Source of the DNA: Streblospio benedicti
Lineage: Eukaryota > Annelida > Polychaeta > Spionida > Spionidae
Direction: 5' to 3'
NCBI GenBank assembly: GCA_019095985.1
Contig: CM032668.1
Coordinates: 22,790,022 to 22,854,021, forward strand
Length of the DNA: 64,000 bases
Of this stretch, positions 1 to 57,962 are shown piece after piece; positions within the stretch are counted from its first letter, which is position 1; each line of letters opens with the position of its first letter. The notes beneath the pieces are model-generated. The model saw nothing but the letters and a program-made list of their open reading frames with translations. It had not been told where the DNA came from and did not search any database. Both the position numbers and the translations under genes were made by a program.

Positions 1-87
1 GAACAAAATATATAATCAGCATATAAAAGCGATCATATTACATTCAACCTTGTAAGTTATAAACTATACCTGTTATTCCGTCACCAG

Positions 88-2916
88 ATTCGTAGGTGCC
101 ATCTGTGCGCCCGTGAACGACAAGTCCCTGGACTACTACTTGGGCCGCGATTGCCACGTTGCCGGCTGGGGCACCACGTCCTCCGGAGGTAGGTGTCTTA
201 CCATCTTATCTCTTATAACAGTAGTGGCTGGGGCTCATTGCCACTGATGGCATGGTCACATAACATGATGTATGAATTATACACTTACGCAATGTCAATA
301 TAGTGGGTAGAAGCCTGCTTGCAATAGAAAAGAAAAGGAGAAGAATATAATTGATTATACACTTACTGTATACATATATATTGGAGACGATACAGTATTG
401 ACATAAGAGTCTGAGAATCGTCCACCAATCTATAGCCTCTGGTGACTAAGGGGCATAGTGGTAGTGGTCGAGGGTTCGAGTCCTGTCAGTGGGTACCTTA
501 TAGAGAAAGAATCTTCTAATGTTCTTCATGTAGCAACTTATATGAGTCTGTAGTAAATGCTAAATCGTGGCCGACCTATTATATGGTACTATGGTCATAA
601 GCCTTTGTACACTATTAATAGCGGAGTTGCTTGGAAACATATTTGCGTAGAATCGTTCAAATAGTGACACAATAACCAAAATTGGCTTGATCACTCTCTA
701 GGGCATATTTAAACATATCAATATGCAGCGCCACTTGAAAATTCAAGATGGCCACCACTTTTCGTGATGGGCACCATTTGACCATCCTGCACGTGTCTGC
801 TCCAGGCATCTCGAGCCAGGTGCTCCTGTACACCAACATGGAGGTGACGTCCTACCAGGTGTGTGTCAACCGCCACCCAGCTGGCTGGGTGATCTGAATG
901 CAGAGGAACATTTTAAGTGACGGCATGCTGTGTGCCGGCCGCCCCCGACAAGGAAGTGCTGGGACTGTGGACGCCTGCCAGGTCAGTTTTATTTTATTGA
1001 AACCCGTGTGAGGATCTTTTTCTGGCACTGAAAAATGAATGCAGGATGTAGGTTAATGGGGGAGGGTGTGAGCATATTTTCTGCTCTTTTGTGAATGCAG
1101 GATGTAGGTGGGGGGAAAGTGGAGGGAGAAGACGGTGGAGTAAGAAGTATGCCAGGTCCAGGTCCGCGTGCGAGGGGAGGGGGTGGGATATATGTGGCAC
1201 TGAAAAACGAATGCGGGAAATAGGTTTGGGTTTGGGGGTGGGGTGGTGGTGGGGGGCGTCAGCATTGGCTGGGATTGCTGTGTGTAAAAAAGAAGGGGGA
1301 AATATGTAACTATGTATCATAGTAGAGATGGGATATTCGGTGAGTTTAAGCCTTCTAACCTTCGTCACACTTTGTCAAACAAACCTTTGAACGTTTGTTG
1401 ATAAGCAAGCAAGTAAATACTGAACTTACACCACTCATTGGGGGAGGAAAGTCACACAGTAAAATGAACGTAGTTGATGTAGTAATGAATGTAGTATAAA
1501 TGTAGTTAAAGTTATAGCTCTGTGTCTGTGCGCATAGATTCAAGATTGTTTCATGATCATGTTTGCGGACTTGTCCTACATAGATTGAAATTTTTAAAAT
1601 CTATTTTTCACTTTAATAGCCCCCTGTTCTAGGCAGTTTTTTTTATTCTAGTTGTCATGCATTTCCGTGTTTAAAATGATCAGAGCAATACCATTTCAAA
1701 TCACCATTAAATATATTTATACAATTTCGGTACAGGAAAATTAACATTGACTGAATTTTTGGTTGTATTTTGTATATCTACGATATGGTACTAAACCAAA
1801 TTCCATTCCCGAAACAAAAAGTGTTATACATTTTTAAATACAAATTTCTGTTATACTAAAATAAAAACAAGAACATTTTAAGATATTTTTTGAATTGGCT
1901 GGACTAAACATGTCGCCATAACGTCTGTATTCCTTTGTCTCTGCCTCCAGGGTGACTCCGGCGGCCCTCTGTACCTGTGGGACTCTGACAGCCGCGGCAA
2001 CGAGGGGTGGGTGCTCATCGGACAGGTGGGTGCTACTTTATACACTTGTTTTCGTATAGCTAGGAATCATGGGAAATAAATAGACAAACAAACCAAGCAC
2101 GTGGCTGTTTTTCATATGCATGAAGCTTTTTCGCTGTCTCGGTAGAAATATTTCAGTACGATTTTTACCCACGTGGTGTTAGTCTCAATCAACCAAAGCT
2201 CTGTGATGCTACGGCTTGTCAGAAAGAAATGATAAAGAGTGATACTGTTTGTCTATTTTTTCCCAGAATGCAATTGTTTGTAGCCACCTGCTGGTTTTAG
2301 GCCTGAACTACGATTAGAAAAGAAATGTATTGTAGCTCTAAACTCTATCTTCTAGCACTTATTGGGCAAGTGATATATTGAACATTATACTGCATCTTTG
2401 CATAGTATGGCCATTAAAATAAAGTTGAATCAGTCATCACTGGACAAGGAAAATTATACGGTGGGTGTCATTGAGGGCTGTCATGGTGAGTGCAAAAATT
2501 GATTTCTGGCAAAAACAATACGAAAAAAAAATCATAGAGTTGGATTGATATGTCTTGCATCACATGAGAAAATATGTACCGGTAAGGTGGTTCCCTCACC
2601 CGGGTTTACATATGTCTGTTTACCTACACAACCTCGAAACTGTAGATAAATAGAGATTTCACGAATCACTACACGAGTTTAGCTTGGGTCTATATTTTAT
2701 TTCTGGTGTTAATCACCATGGTTCAAAGCATACACACACCAAGTTTCATGCTTCTACTCAAAAGTGCAGAGTCCACCTCAACACTTGCCATTTCCACTTC
2801 CACTACACGTGCTATTGTTGCAGGTGTCCTGGGGTATCGGCTGCGCCGGTCTCACTCCCGGGGTGTACGCAGACACCGCCTACTACATGGACTGGTTCGC
2901 AAACGTCATCGCTTAA
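88..2916 (+). CDS. Trypsin-like serine protease (S1 family), 3' part, with an in-frame stop
   Basis: Four exons are visible at 88..188, 806..981, 1951..2025 and 2824..2916, all with GT-AG borders and matching phases; the 5' exons, with the His57 and Asp102 regions, lie left of the window. Exon 1 carries the CHVAGWGTTSSGG region. The second exon runs from an ISSQVLLYTNMEV stretch to CAGRPRQGS and VDACQ. The third holds the catalytic serine in GDSGGPLYLW. The last begins VSWGIGCAG and ends at TAA. An Asp six residues before the catalytic Ser (position 189 in chymotrypsin numbering) and Gly at 216 and 226 predict cleavage after Lys or Arg. In the second exon a TGA follows GWVI, in frame, and family homology resumes after it (NILSDGMLCAG). 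This means a pseudogene, a null allele or a base-call error. A secreted digestive or haemolymph protease is the family norm. I am sure of the family and unsure the gene is functional. Confidence 0.85.
430..530 (+). repeat. Possible tRNA-derived SINE remnant
   Basis: In the first protease intron, GGGTTCGAGTCC at 473-484 resembles a tRNA B box. It follows a weak A-box-like GGCATAGTGGTAGTGG, and the downstream text resembles the better copies at 6880 and 15900. The match is short and could be chance. Confidence 0.25.
1022..1260 (+). repeat. Degenerate minisatellite in a protease intron
   Basis: The phrase GAATGCAGGATGTAGG and close variants recur three times (about 1036, 1093 and 1209), twice preceded by GGCACTGAAAAA and followed by G-rich runs. 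It occupies the intron after the exon holding the internal TGA. No coding sense is apparent; open frames here are shadows of low-complexity sequence. Confidence 0.6.
2049..2310. mobile_element. Foldback MITE, copy 1 of a two-copy family in this window
   Basis: The segment closely repeats 47373-47670. It has internal inverted arms, GGAATCATGGGAAATAAATA near 2063 facing TATTTTTTCCCAGAATGC near 2257, with TAGACAAACA and TGTTTGTCTA inside them. It lies in the last protease intron. No open frame or transposase is present, so it is non-autonomous. Confidence 0.65.
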
Positions 2917-2938
2917 CCAGCGTGCTGAGCAAATACGC

Positions 2939-2944
2939 AATAAA
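2939..2944 (+). terminator. Poly(A) signal AATAAA for the protease
   Basis: AATAAA lies 23 bases after the protease stop codon, an unusually short but plausible 3' UTR. Confidence 0.6.
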
Positions 2945-5900
2945 TATAATACTCATTTCAAAAAGGAGTTATCATTTATTTCTTAGCATACAGTGATTTG
3001 TAGCAATTGTTGGAATTTGACATGGAAAATCAGTTCACCACGTCTGTGGACCTCCAGGATCCTAAACTGTATAGAGTTGGAGAAAGAGTCCTTTATGGAA
3101 ATAACCCGGTGTAGTTTATACATGAAGTGTAAATTATTATGTAACATATTGGATATGGCACATGAAAAAAATATATATGCGTTAGGGATATTTGCTGTAT
3201 GAATCATATAGATGGACAACATTAAAATATACTAAACCACTTATAAACCATATGTCAGTTTACGCGTAGAAATCACAATACACGCTGAAACACTTTTCCC
3301 CTCATATACAAACCTGGGCAACTGAATGAACGCAGTAAGTGCAGCGTAAGTGTGGGGGAGCATGTTCAACAGATGTACGAATATATTAGGTCAATAGTTG
3401 GCGGTGATCTTGCTTTAGGAAAGTCTATAATTGAGTTTAAATATATATATACCCAAAGTTCTGAAAATGAAGTGATTGAGATTCATGTTAGATTTGTATA
3501 TCTATTGACACCAGATCACGAGGAGATGATTAGTTACGAACTCCACATCCACTCTCCTTCAGAAATACAGACTTAATTATTAAACTATCAAATTCATTAA
3601 ATTTCACAAAATTTCATAGAACCTATTGCAACACTTGTTGCAACACGATGTTGCTTTGAGAAAACTGGATACTCCTCTGCTGTAATTTAAGCCCTATAAA
3701 ATCTAGTCAATGAATTAATATAGTATGGAATATCTGAGCTCAAAATATAGCAAATAGTGGCAGTCAAATACACTGAAACTGCTTTCATCCCGTGTACATA
3801 AACTTGACCCACTGAATGAACCGACTCGGTAAAGCTTGCAGAAGTCAGTCATAGTCCATAATTCAATATATGATTGGGAACGTATTAATGCATTTACAAT
3901 CACTACACAAATCATAATCATAACCAAATCATAAACATGCAAATATTTGATTTTAACTTCATCACAGTTCAATCCGTAAAAACATAACTTGAAGAGGTCT
4001 TGTAGCAGCTGCACATAACTATTTTCATTGAAACAGCTCCCATCCCGTGCACACCTGAATTATAGTGACCATAATGGATCTAGTTATATATATATTGCCA
4101 GGTGCACGTGAAGGTATAAAATAAACTCACTTGGACACCTTACTTCATACCAAGATCTCTAGCGAAGAAGGCTTTTGTAGGAAAGGAGGAGAGCTCTTCT
4201 TATTGGTGAGTACATTAATATGTTTGCACGTTATAAGACCAGCATATTACAATCCACATATGGGCATACTTTTTTTAGAATTGACCATAGTTGGTCTCTT
4301 GTCTACTTTTACGGGGAACCTGTGAGTGATTTCAACATTTGAAATATTTAACTCAACACGCTACTTCTCTGGTCAAGACGATACCTAGTCAATGGTGAAC
4401 GTACTTAACGAGATACCATTAAAGAAAACAATACTTTATTGTGCCGATCGAGTAGATTTATAGATCAATGTTGATCCTGATGATACCAGTTGCCATCCAG
4501 TGCAGCGGTGTTTACATGCAGGTGATAGAGGCTGCTGAATCCTTATCACTCACTCAATGGGATTATTATTTATATACTAATCTGGATTTGTTCCCTACAG
4601 AGTGTATCGTCAAATAAGGTATTTGTGAAGATTTTTAAAATTGCCTTGGTTGAAAAGTGTCTTTTAACCCCCACACTACTATACGAAAACTGCAGAGCAT
4701 GGTACATGGTAGTTATGCATAAATCCATGGATAGATTGATAAACGTCTGCTATAAACCTGTGGGTATCTGGATAGACTATTGAAAACGTCGCGGTATTTT
4801 CTCCCTCTTAAAAATACAATGACCAGTAAAATAACTTATTGGATGAACGCGAGAACATCAATCAGTTTTTACAAAGCAGCACTCAGTTGCTAATTACTTA
4901 GTATTAACAGGGTGTTTATTGTATATGTTATGTCCAGTCTTTGGTAGCAACGGACCACAAATTTGACCCACTGACTGACACTGACTGTGCACACATGATA
5001 AGGCTCGATCCACCACGGATGGTATAAATATATATAATGTACACTTCTTTTCTGGTTTAGAGGTGTGCGATTGAGCTATCGATCACCAAAGTCGGTCAAA
5101 CTATATAGTTTGTGTCCAAATAGGGTGTCCAAATTTGACCCACTGAATAACTCGAGCAGTTGAATCATCACTGCGGGGGAACCATTATCAGCGGCAACGT
5201 TATACTAGTGGTCATTGTAATGGAATAGCTACCAGCGATAACGTTTTAAGTATTTTAAGTCTGTAATGGATTAATTGAATGCATGGAATAGATAAATATG
5301 CTATGTAAAAGTTAAAACATTATTACATAATATTTCTTCAAAGAAATATATACAGGAGTTCGTTCCAGTTCCTGTTAATGCCACTGGTGTATATGAACAA
5401 AATGGGATGATACAGACCATTATACATGACTTCCAAAACTGTAGGTTGCTTTCCGTATAAGCGTGTTAAAACAATTTGCCTTGTTATCCATAAAATTCTG
5501 AGAACACTACAATTTCCATCTAGATTAAAATATCTTTCAAAACATTGTTGCAGGCAACAAGCATTGTTTGAAATACATATTCGTACTGTATGATGACAGT
5601 AACTGACAGCTGTTAAAGTTATTACAGTGAATTTTAAAAATCATTAGTCCGATTACGAATTTATTTTCTATCAAAAATTACCCTTGTAATATGTAAAGTA
5701 TGTATATCTCTGTTATCAGTGTTGTTACTAACAATGAAAATAACTGTTGTTATATTGCCACTGTGTGGAAAACTTTACCCTTGGTGACGTTAACGTTATA
5801 TACGTTTGTTTGCCCAAAGGGTCTGGCTTGATATGTAACTATTTCTTGTGACCAGCCAGCAACATTTGTTCTCTGACAATTCATGGAACAGTTTTAGGTT

Positions 5901-6427
5901 TGGTTTCATCGTAAAGTTTCGACAGTGAGCTTATGTATATTTGCACTGAAAAGATGTGTATATATCTCAATTTGCAAATTGAGAGTGTGGCCTGCAATCT
6001 ATCTACCTGGCTTCATTTAAATAGGGTCTACGCACTGCGTATCAAAATGACAATAATATATGATAGATTTCTATTTTTCTTTGGTACACATCTACAGATA
6101 CAGATTTTTCCACAAATTGTGTGTTGTGGGGGTCTCGCACGCAAAGATGTAACTAAATAGTAATATATCAAAGTGTCATCTATCATATATTACCATGGTA
6201 ACGTATGTTGGTCCAAACGACGTACACACCGACTTGGTTGATGTCAATGTGTTCCCGATTCTCTTGCTCTCTGGAATGTTCTATTTCATTTCAGTGACAC
6301 ATCTGTTTACTTTTATTATGTGTATTTGAAACTGCTATATCTTTGCATGCGATATGCACGTATTCTTTTGATTTGGAAGGTATTTTTTCTCAACTTATGT
6401 TATCTTATCTTATTTCAGTAGCTCAAC
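2945..6427. other. Intergenic stretch, no gene recognised
   Basis: Open frames here are short and match no family I recognise. A phrase resembling TTTGACCCACTGAATGAA recurs in degenerate form near 3320, 3805, 4965 and 5135, suggesting an old dispersed or very diverged tandem repeat. An upstream non-coding exon or the promoter of the esterase may lie here, but I cannot place it. Confidence 0.5.
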
Positions 6428-13435
<7,008 letters not shown>

Positions 13436-14184
13436 TCACGTGACTGTGATGTTGTTCAATATCGCCTGCAACACGTGGTTTAGGAGAGTCATTCAGCACG
13501 GATGGTTTATTCCGTATAAAATATCTAAATAGCTCAATTATTACAAAACGTATTAATGGTCTATGTATAGTGGATATTTTCCACAGTGTTATTGAACACA
13601 TTTCAAGGAATGTTAAAATGTACCGAATATTGTGGCAGCATCAGCTAGACGTGTTGTTAATCTACATTATTTCCCCGCGTTCTTTTCTCTTTTCATACTG
13701 TACAGTAAAACACCTCTTTAAATGAATCCACATTTCAAGTAATCTATTTATAACTAGTTACACCACTCTTAACACCAGCAAATTCAAAGAGGTTGTCACC
13801 TCTTATTCTTAAATGAATACTTCATTTTCATGTAGATGTATCCATTTTTCATCTCCGTGAGCTTTCGCACACATAATGTATGAAATTCACGGATCGCTCC
13901 CTTTCAGAAAACCTAAATGTGAGTAGGAGCTATAAATATTGCTGTACTTTGTTACCATGTATTTGCCAGTAACGAAATGTTTTATTTATTCTCAAGTAAT
14001 ATATGAACATATCTCATACTTTGTCCAGAATATTAGGGCTATGCTATAATTCTTATTTATCATATATTTTACAGTCTTTTCAATTATGCATACGATGGTC
14101 CACATAAATAGAGATTGAACTTACTCAACTTATTTTATGACTGTGATATTGTCTTGTATACATGTTTGATGAATGGAATGTGAT

Positions 14185-14190
14185 AATAAA
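14185..14190 (+). terminator. Candidate poly(A) signal of the esterase
   Basis: An AATAAA lies about 750 bases after the esterase stop and is followed by an A-rich stretch. It is a reasonable 3' end. Confidence 0.5.
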
Positions 14191-14368
14191 AAAAGAAAAA
14201 TATCTGAGCGCGTTTGATGACAAAATCTTACAGGTTCACTGACACCCCCACCCCCTTTACATACATTTATATATGGGTCCTGTGTTTCTCCTCGAATTCG
14301 CATAGACGGGACCTGCCGCCCTTATAAAGCAAGTATGTACTTCTAGCTTCGAAGTACATTCACACATA

Positions 14369-14509
14369 CAGTAAAACCTCTAAATTAGGCCACTCCTATA
14401 AACACGGAGCTTCTCTCTCAACCCATTATTGATATAACATCGGGTGGTCGCACTAGATAGATTCCACTGTATATGCCATTCACACTGACTTGATAGACAG
14501 GTTCTACTG
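14369..14509. mobile_element. MITE of the CAGTAGAACCTC family, flanked by TA
   Basis: The ends read CAGTAAAACCTC and GAGGTTCTACTG-type (CAGGTTCTACTG), flanked by TA on both sides, as expected for a Tc1/mariner-like target. The body has the phrases seen at 55044-55220. It is non-autonomous. Confidence 0.65.
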
Positions 14510-14723
14510 TAAACACTGCCGATTGCTGACATTTCCCACCACTTGACATGGAGAGGACAGGCCGCTTGACAACAGTGAAGTGGCTGACTCCACACACTAC
14601 ACACTGCTTGCATCATCACCATACTTGCCGCTACAGCAGTCCCCGGTCATCTCGACAGTGCATGTCTCGAGCTCGTCTACTCTTGTGGGCTTCTTTACCT
14701 CTACTGTACATGATCGTGCACCG

Positions 14724-14749
14724 GGTGGGGGGGGGGGCGAGGGGGGGGG
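14724..14749 (+). repeat. Poly-G rich tract
   Basis: Runs of eleven and nine G with a short spacer lie in intergenic DNA. No gene overlaps; nearby open frames on both strands are shadows. Confidence 0.7.
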
Positions 14750-15895
14750 ATACCTCTCGCGGTGCCATATCCCCATCTGATAAGATTGTGTATGAAATGT
14801 TCGGGGATACCTCCTCGTGAACGGGTAACCATTGGACCATCGTCCACGAATAGAAACAACTGAGCCATGAGTCACCCCCCGCACCCGGCCCATCCCGAAC
14901 CCTCCTACTGTACAACAGGCTGGGCAGAAATTGTAAAACGTTTCCATGGAACAACCTCACTAACAGGGACACCTCGCAAGTAGGGCATCCTCCGTCTATG
15001 GGAATCTCGTCTGCATTGCACACATATTCAATTTTACAATATTGTTTATTTTCATTTTTTTTATATTTCAATAGCCTGTCAATTGAGTAATACGCCAGAA
15101 ATAAATGAGGGTGCAAGTCTGGACACATTTTCTCGCACTATCTAAGTTTAATAATAAATGGGTTCGTCTCCCTCATGGAAGCACTATGTTGCTGTGAGGT
15201 TTGGCGTTATGTCCTCTCTGCCGACATGTTGGTTTTAATGGTCCTGCACGCATGGCTTGTCCACGTCACTATAGATCATGAAACCCACACGAAACAACAC
15301 TTAATAATAGTTCATTTAGTATGTAAGTTTGTGTCCCCTTTACAGCAAACAGCTTTTACAAAAAGGCAATTAGGTTATCTTAATATTGAATGTCTCTTCC
15401 TCGCGATAGCCATTCCCTACTGCATTTCAACTGCATTTCAACCCATTGTGAAATACACCAACAGCATCCGGTATTATAAGAGATGGCTGCCAGAACAGTA
15501 GCTGTCTTTCTCTGAATGAGGACACCACATATGGAATCAAGGTAACTATTTGATAGTGGTCTGCTCCTGTGGCCTTGATGTTGATAGGATACTTCCATAA
15601 TTAACTATTATCAGATGTAAATGCGTTTATATGTGTATGCCTTGAATGGAGCTATAGACTGCTATACTCGTGTGTTTGTGGTTCTTTACTTACATTGTAT
15701 ACCTACTATATCATATGTGAATTGTTTCTGTATTATATTTTTGGGTTGTATTTTTGACACACTTGTGTGAATGACTTCACATTGTTGTTATTTATATCTT
15801 AAGTTAAAAAAGAAAAAATACTTTTTATCACACATATAAGGAACTTCATATGATAATATGTATCCCTTGAAATTTTAATATCTGTATAATGTGGG
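14750..15895. other. Intergenic, nothing recognised
   Basis: The longest open frames here (up to 165 codons on the minus strand) show no domain, membrane or signal pattern I recognise and overlap low-complexity DNA. I do not call them. Confidence 0.5.
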
Positions 15896-15899
15896 TGTG

Positions 15900-15995
15900 T
15901 AAGATTGAAATATAAATGAGAGTTCGAGTCCCCACAGTGCAGTAGCTATGCAACATAGTCCCATAGATTGGAAGAAATAATACTCTTTATCACCA
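15900..15995 (+). repeat. tRNA-related SINE copy
   Basis: GAGTTCGAGTCC at 15920-15931, then ACATAGTCC and ATTGGAAGAAA before an ACTCTTTATCA tail, parallel the copy at 6880-7018. Both copies share sequence beyond the B box, which supports a common SINE. Confidence 0.5.
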
Positions 15996-16522
15996 CATGA
16001 TTATATATTCGACGGGTTGTCATCTTGGCTAGGAACGTGATACCCTATATACAGGGGCGGGCTTATAAGGCAGTGGGATGTGGGAAAAAGACCAAACAAT
16101 AGGGATGTCAGATTTCTTGGCCCCTCTATACAGAAAGCTATAACAGGGTCTATAACTTATATATGTGTTGCGCGTGCTATTGCAGGGCTACGGCAGTTTT
16201 CGACACCTCTAAATGTGGTTAACATAGCAATAGAGTCGTTTTTAAACATTGGCTGATTTATGTCAATGGTTTGGGGTGTGATCTGAAGTAGTAGATCGAA
16301 CGTCTACATGATGCTGAATTGCTGATTAAAACCTGCGAACAAACTTTGTTTAAAAGCAAACACTTGAACGTCCAGTGTTGGCTGTCATCATACAGAGATC
16401 CAACAATGGAGTTGGTTAATCTATCAATCCACTATACATTATATCCATACTATAGTTCAGCTTTGCATGATCTCATTCAAACCTCGAATACACTTTACAC
16501 ATGCAAGATCACTAGACATACA

Positions 16523-17035
16523 GTAGAACCTCTATATTAGAATCACCCACCAGTGACAGATACAGGTTTTCAGAAAAGGGCGCGCGCATGTACGCACGCA
16601 CGCACACACACGCGCGCGCGCGCGCGCGCTCGCATGATTTCATGGATTTCGTACGTGAAGCCTCGCAGAGAAGAAGAAACACAATGAAAACGAATTGTTG
16701 GGGGTGAAACAAAAGAAGGGGTGCGAACCCAGTGCGTCCCTCTGGCTCCGCATATGACGCAGGGAACTGTCTTGCATCAAATTATTTCAAACTAGAAGTG
16801 GTCTCATTATAGAGGCTCGCTGTGGTCTCTTTATCAAGGTTTCGGACTGTTAAAATGGTTTCATCATAGACGTGGTCTCCTTGCGGAAGTGGCATTAATT
16901 GGCTGACGCGATCACTTTGTACAGTAGAACCTCTGTATTAAGACTATCTGCGATGTTGATCTCAAGTCCTTTCAACAAAGAGGTGGTCTTTTCTCGATTG
17001 TACAGTGATAGAGGCAGTCTTCAATTAGATCCCCC
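16523..17035. mobile_element. Cluster of broken and nested MITE pieces
   Basis: Two left ends of the CAGTAGAACCTC family (about 16521 and 16921) occur with internal phrases such as GTGGTCTCATTATAGAGG. The first is interrupted by another repeat starting CAGTGACAGATACAGG near 16550. An alternating purine-pyrimidine (CG)n/(CA)n stretch lies at about 16577-16630. Confidence 0.55.
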
Positions 17036-17055
17036 AGGCCACAGCCTCCCCTCAC

Positions 17056-17204
<149 letters not shown>

Positions 17205-18119
17205 TAAAATACCTTGTCCTGTAGTGCTCTTACGAGTCTCTACTAATCTATTACGGTATAACGTTGACCATGAGCTCAGCCAAACCTCAGTCACACAAAT
17301 AAATCTAAATTTTGCCGTGTAATGGTGCATCAACCTTTGGTCGTATTGTGACAGTAACATCTCAACAACTAGACAAACACCTAGACAAACATGATGAAAT
17401 CATTGACAATAACTCCAAGTACAGTCGGTGCTAATTCCCAACAAGTAACCAGTAGAATAACTATCGTTACTGCTAGACGGAGAGGGCAATTTGGTGTGAA
17501 AGGGTTTGACTTTAATTTAGTATGTATTTTTGTGTAGTTAATTTTCATATAGTCTGATATATAAGGATACAATACACGATGCATCGAGCTGTATAGATCA
17601 GCATATAAATAAAGATAAGAAGCTAATTGAAATAATGGTAAAATAAGCAATGTAATTCAAATTTTAGAAGGATGTCCCAGGTCATAGAATGGAGTAATCT
17701 ATGCGGAGAACACTCAGTATTTTGGGTAAGTCAGACATAATATTGTTTAAGTACCTTCAGTAAAATTGTTGGGGTTTTCTAATGACTGTAGTGCAGGGCA
17801 TGAAGTATAAACATCACCATCGCAAATAACAATCTTTATGGCTGTGAATGAGATACGATTGCGTGATGATTGTTAAGACATTTATATACCTGCATATGGG
17901 CTAACCCGACAATCCTGGCTAAACATTTCGATGAGTCTCCATTTACTTGGACTAAGACTAGCTAGCTGTCTTATTGCCGAATGTATTCGGTTACATGTGG
18001 GCAAAATAAATAACAGTTGACCCTTATCATGTTATGATAACCCAAAAGTGTGCCATGCTTACTGTTTATCCTGCTATTGAGATGGAGGAGTGTGCCAAAT
18101 TATTGCACATGCAGCGTGT

Positions 18120-18415
18120 GGCCACATCAGATTATTTTTCCCCATTTCAAATATCATTTTTTTATAGCTATTCAGCCTTTACACATTATTTTACGTGCAG
18201 TGTGTGATACTGAAGACTTATTTGAGATTCATTCACAATATCAACCCAATCAGAACTTTTTGCCATTTGTAACATGGAGCCCACATCAGATTCCCCCCCC
18301 GTTTCAAATATCATTTTCATAGCTATTCAGCCTTCACACATTATTTTACGTGGAGTGTGTAATATTGAAGACTTATTTGAGATTAATTCACAATATCAAC
18401 CAATCAGAGCTTGTC
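18120..18415 (+). repeat. Tandem duplication of about 155 bp with CCAAT-type motifs
   Basis: The block containing TTTCAAATATCATTTT, ATAGCTATTCAGCC and ACACATTATTTTACGTG occurs twice in a row, and each copy ends with a CAATCAGA motif (full CCAATCAG in both). It lies 300-600 bases upstream of the first ABCC coding exon found, so it could be part of the transporter promoter. No TATA box or start site is evident. Confidence 0.7.
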
Positions 18416-18700
18416 TTGAAATTTATTAATTATCTACTCTTACTGGCACTGTGGCGTCGGAAACCAACTTCTGCTTGCAACCGAAAATAGCGGTCTTTAC
18501 GTGCTGCAGACACGGCCATTTTACTCCTCGATTCAAATGTTTATGTGCATTGACTAGAATATATGATGACACTGGAAATGTTTTCTAGCATGTCGACCCC
18601 ACTCTGAGTATCAGCTGTCAAATTAAGTTCAGGACATCTGATACTGACCGATCCCCGGAGTGGTCCACTCTTGGTACCAAACCGAACGTGTACTTTTTAG

Positions 18701-57145
<38,445 letters not shown>

Positions 57146-57654
57146 AACACGCCGCAGACCCTCAGTGGCAACTAGTCTTCAGTGATTGTACCAGAACACG
57201 ATCTAATAGTAGGGGAGCTTAGGCTGGAGTTTTTGTACAATCATTTTGCGATGAAAGCATGAAAGTTTTTGGCATAACGTTAGCTTATATGGGATGGGGA
57301 ATGTTCGTTGTTGTTGCTGGGGTTAGACTTCTGGTTCGAGCATGCAAGACGTGGGACTCGCTTCGACATACTTGAGCATGCTAGCCTTTGTGAAGGTTGT
57401 CAACGCCCCATGTTGCAATTTATCATTGTCGATTGTGCTGCCATATTTTGCATGTAATTTTCTATTATTTTACATGTCAGAACACTTTGGAAGGCCGTGA
57501 TGTAGGAGTTTGTCAATTAGTTTTAATGTTAATATATAAGAGGTATTTTTGTATAAAGGACGCTTAAAAAGATATCTATTTTATAGAAATGCTAGTGCAC
57601 CCTCACATGCGCACATTTGAAGGACCAAGCTAAGAACTCACACAATTAAATCTC

Positions 57655-57962
57655 ATCTGAATACTTTTATTGTTATTTAAAGCTCAGCTAAAAACATATT
57701 TATTCCAAGAAGCATTTTTACCATTAATATGAACTATACAAAAATACAAAAATAAGTGTAATTTTATTCAGGATAAATGTCTTAGATATTCATAATATGA
57801 GTCAATTTTATTTTATTTTTAACTTGTTCTTAGAAAATTCATTTATTATTTAATCAATTGTATTTTAACTAGTCTTGTGAAGCGCTTTGAGCTATATTGC
57901 ATATGTTTTAATTATGTAAGTTAACTGCGCTATATAAATAAAGTTTATTAATATTATTATTA
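57655..57962 (+). mobile_element. Truncated LINE 3' end (CR1/L2-like)
   Basis: FKAQLKTYLFQEAFLPLI then stop, at about 57677, resembles the last residues of CR1/L2-type reverse-transcriptase proteins. It is followed by AAGCGCTTTGAG and GCGCTATATAAATAAA and an ATT-rich tail, the usual 3' end of such LINEs. It is a short 5'-truncated copy and may supply the AATAAA (57937-57942) used by the ABCC transcript. Confidence 0.7.

Noticed and set aside
3352-3576. 74-codon open frame starting MGEHVQQMYEYI
   Set aside because: It begins at GTG, matches no family I know and has no exon neighbours. It could be real but nothing supports it.
14380-14947. Possible gene upstream of ABCC giving its first exon
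   Set aside because: No ATG-led exon ending in phase 0 with MRP-like residues was found here or up to 18700, so the first exon stays unplaced.
14631-15128. 165-codon minus-strand open frame
   Set aside because: It overlaps G/C runs and a MITE edge, shows no domain or membrane pattern, and overlaps a second unrelated frame of similar length.
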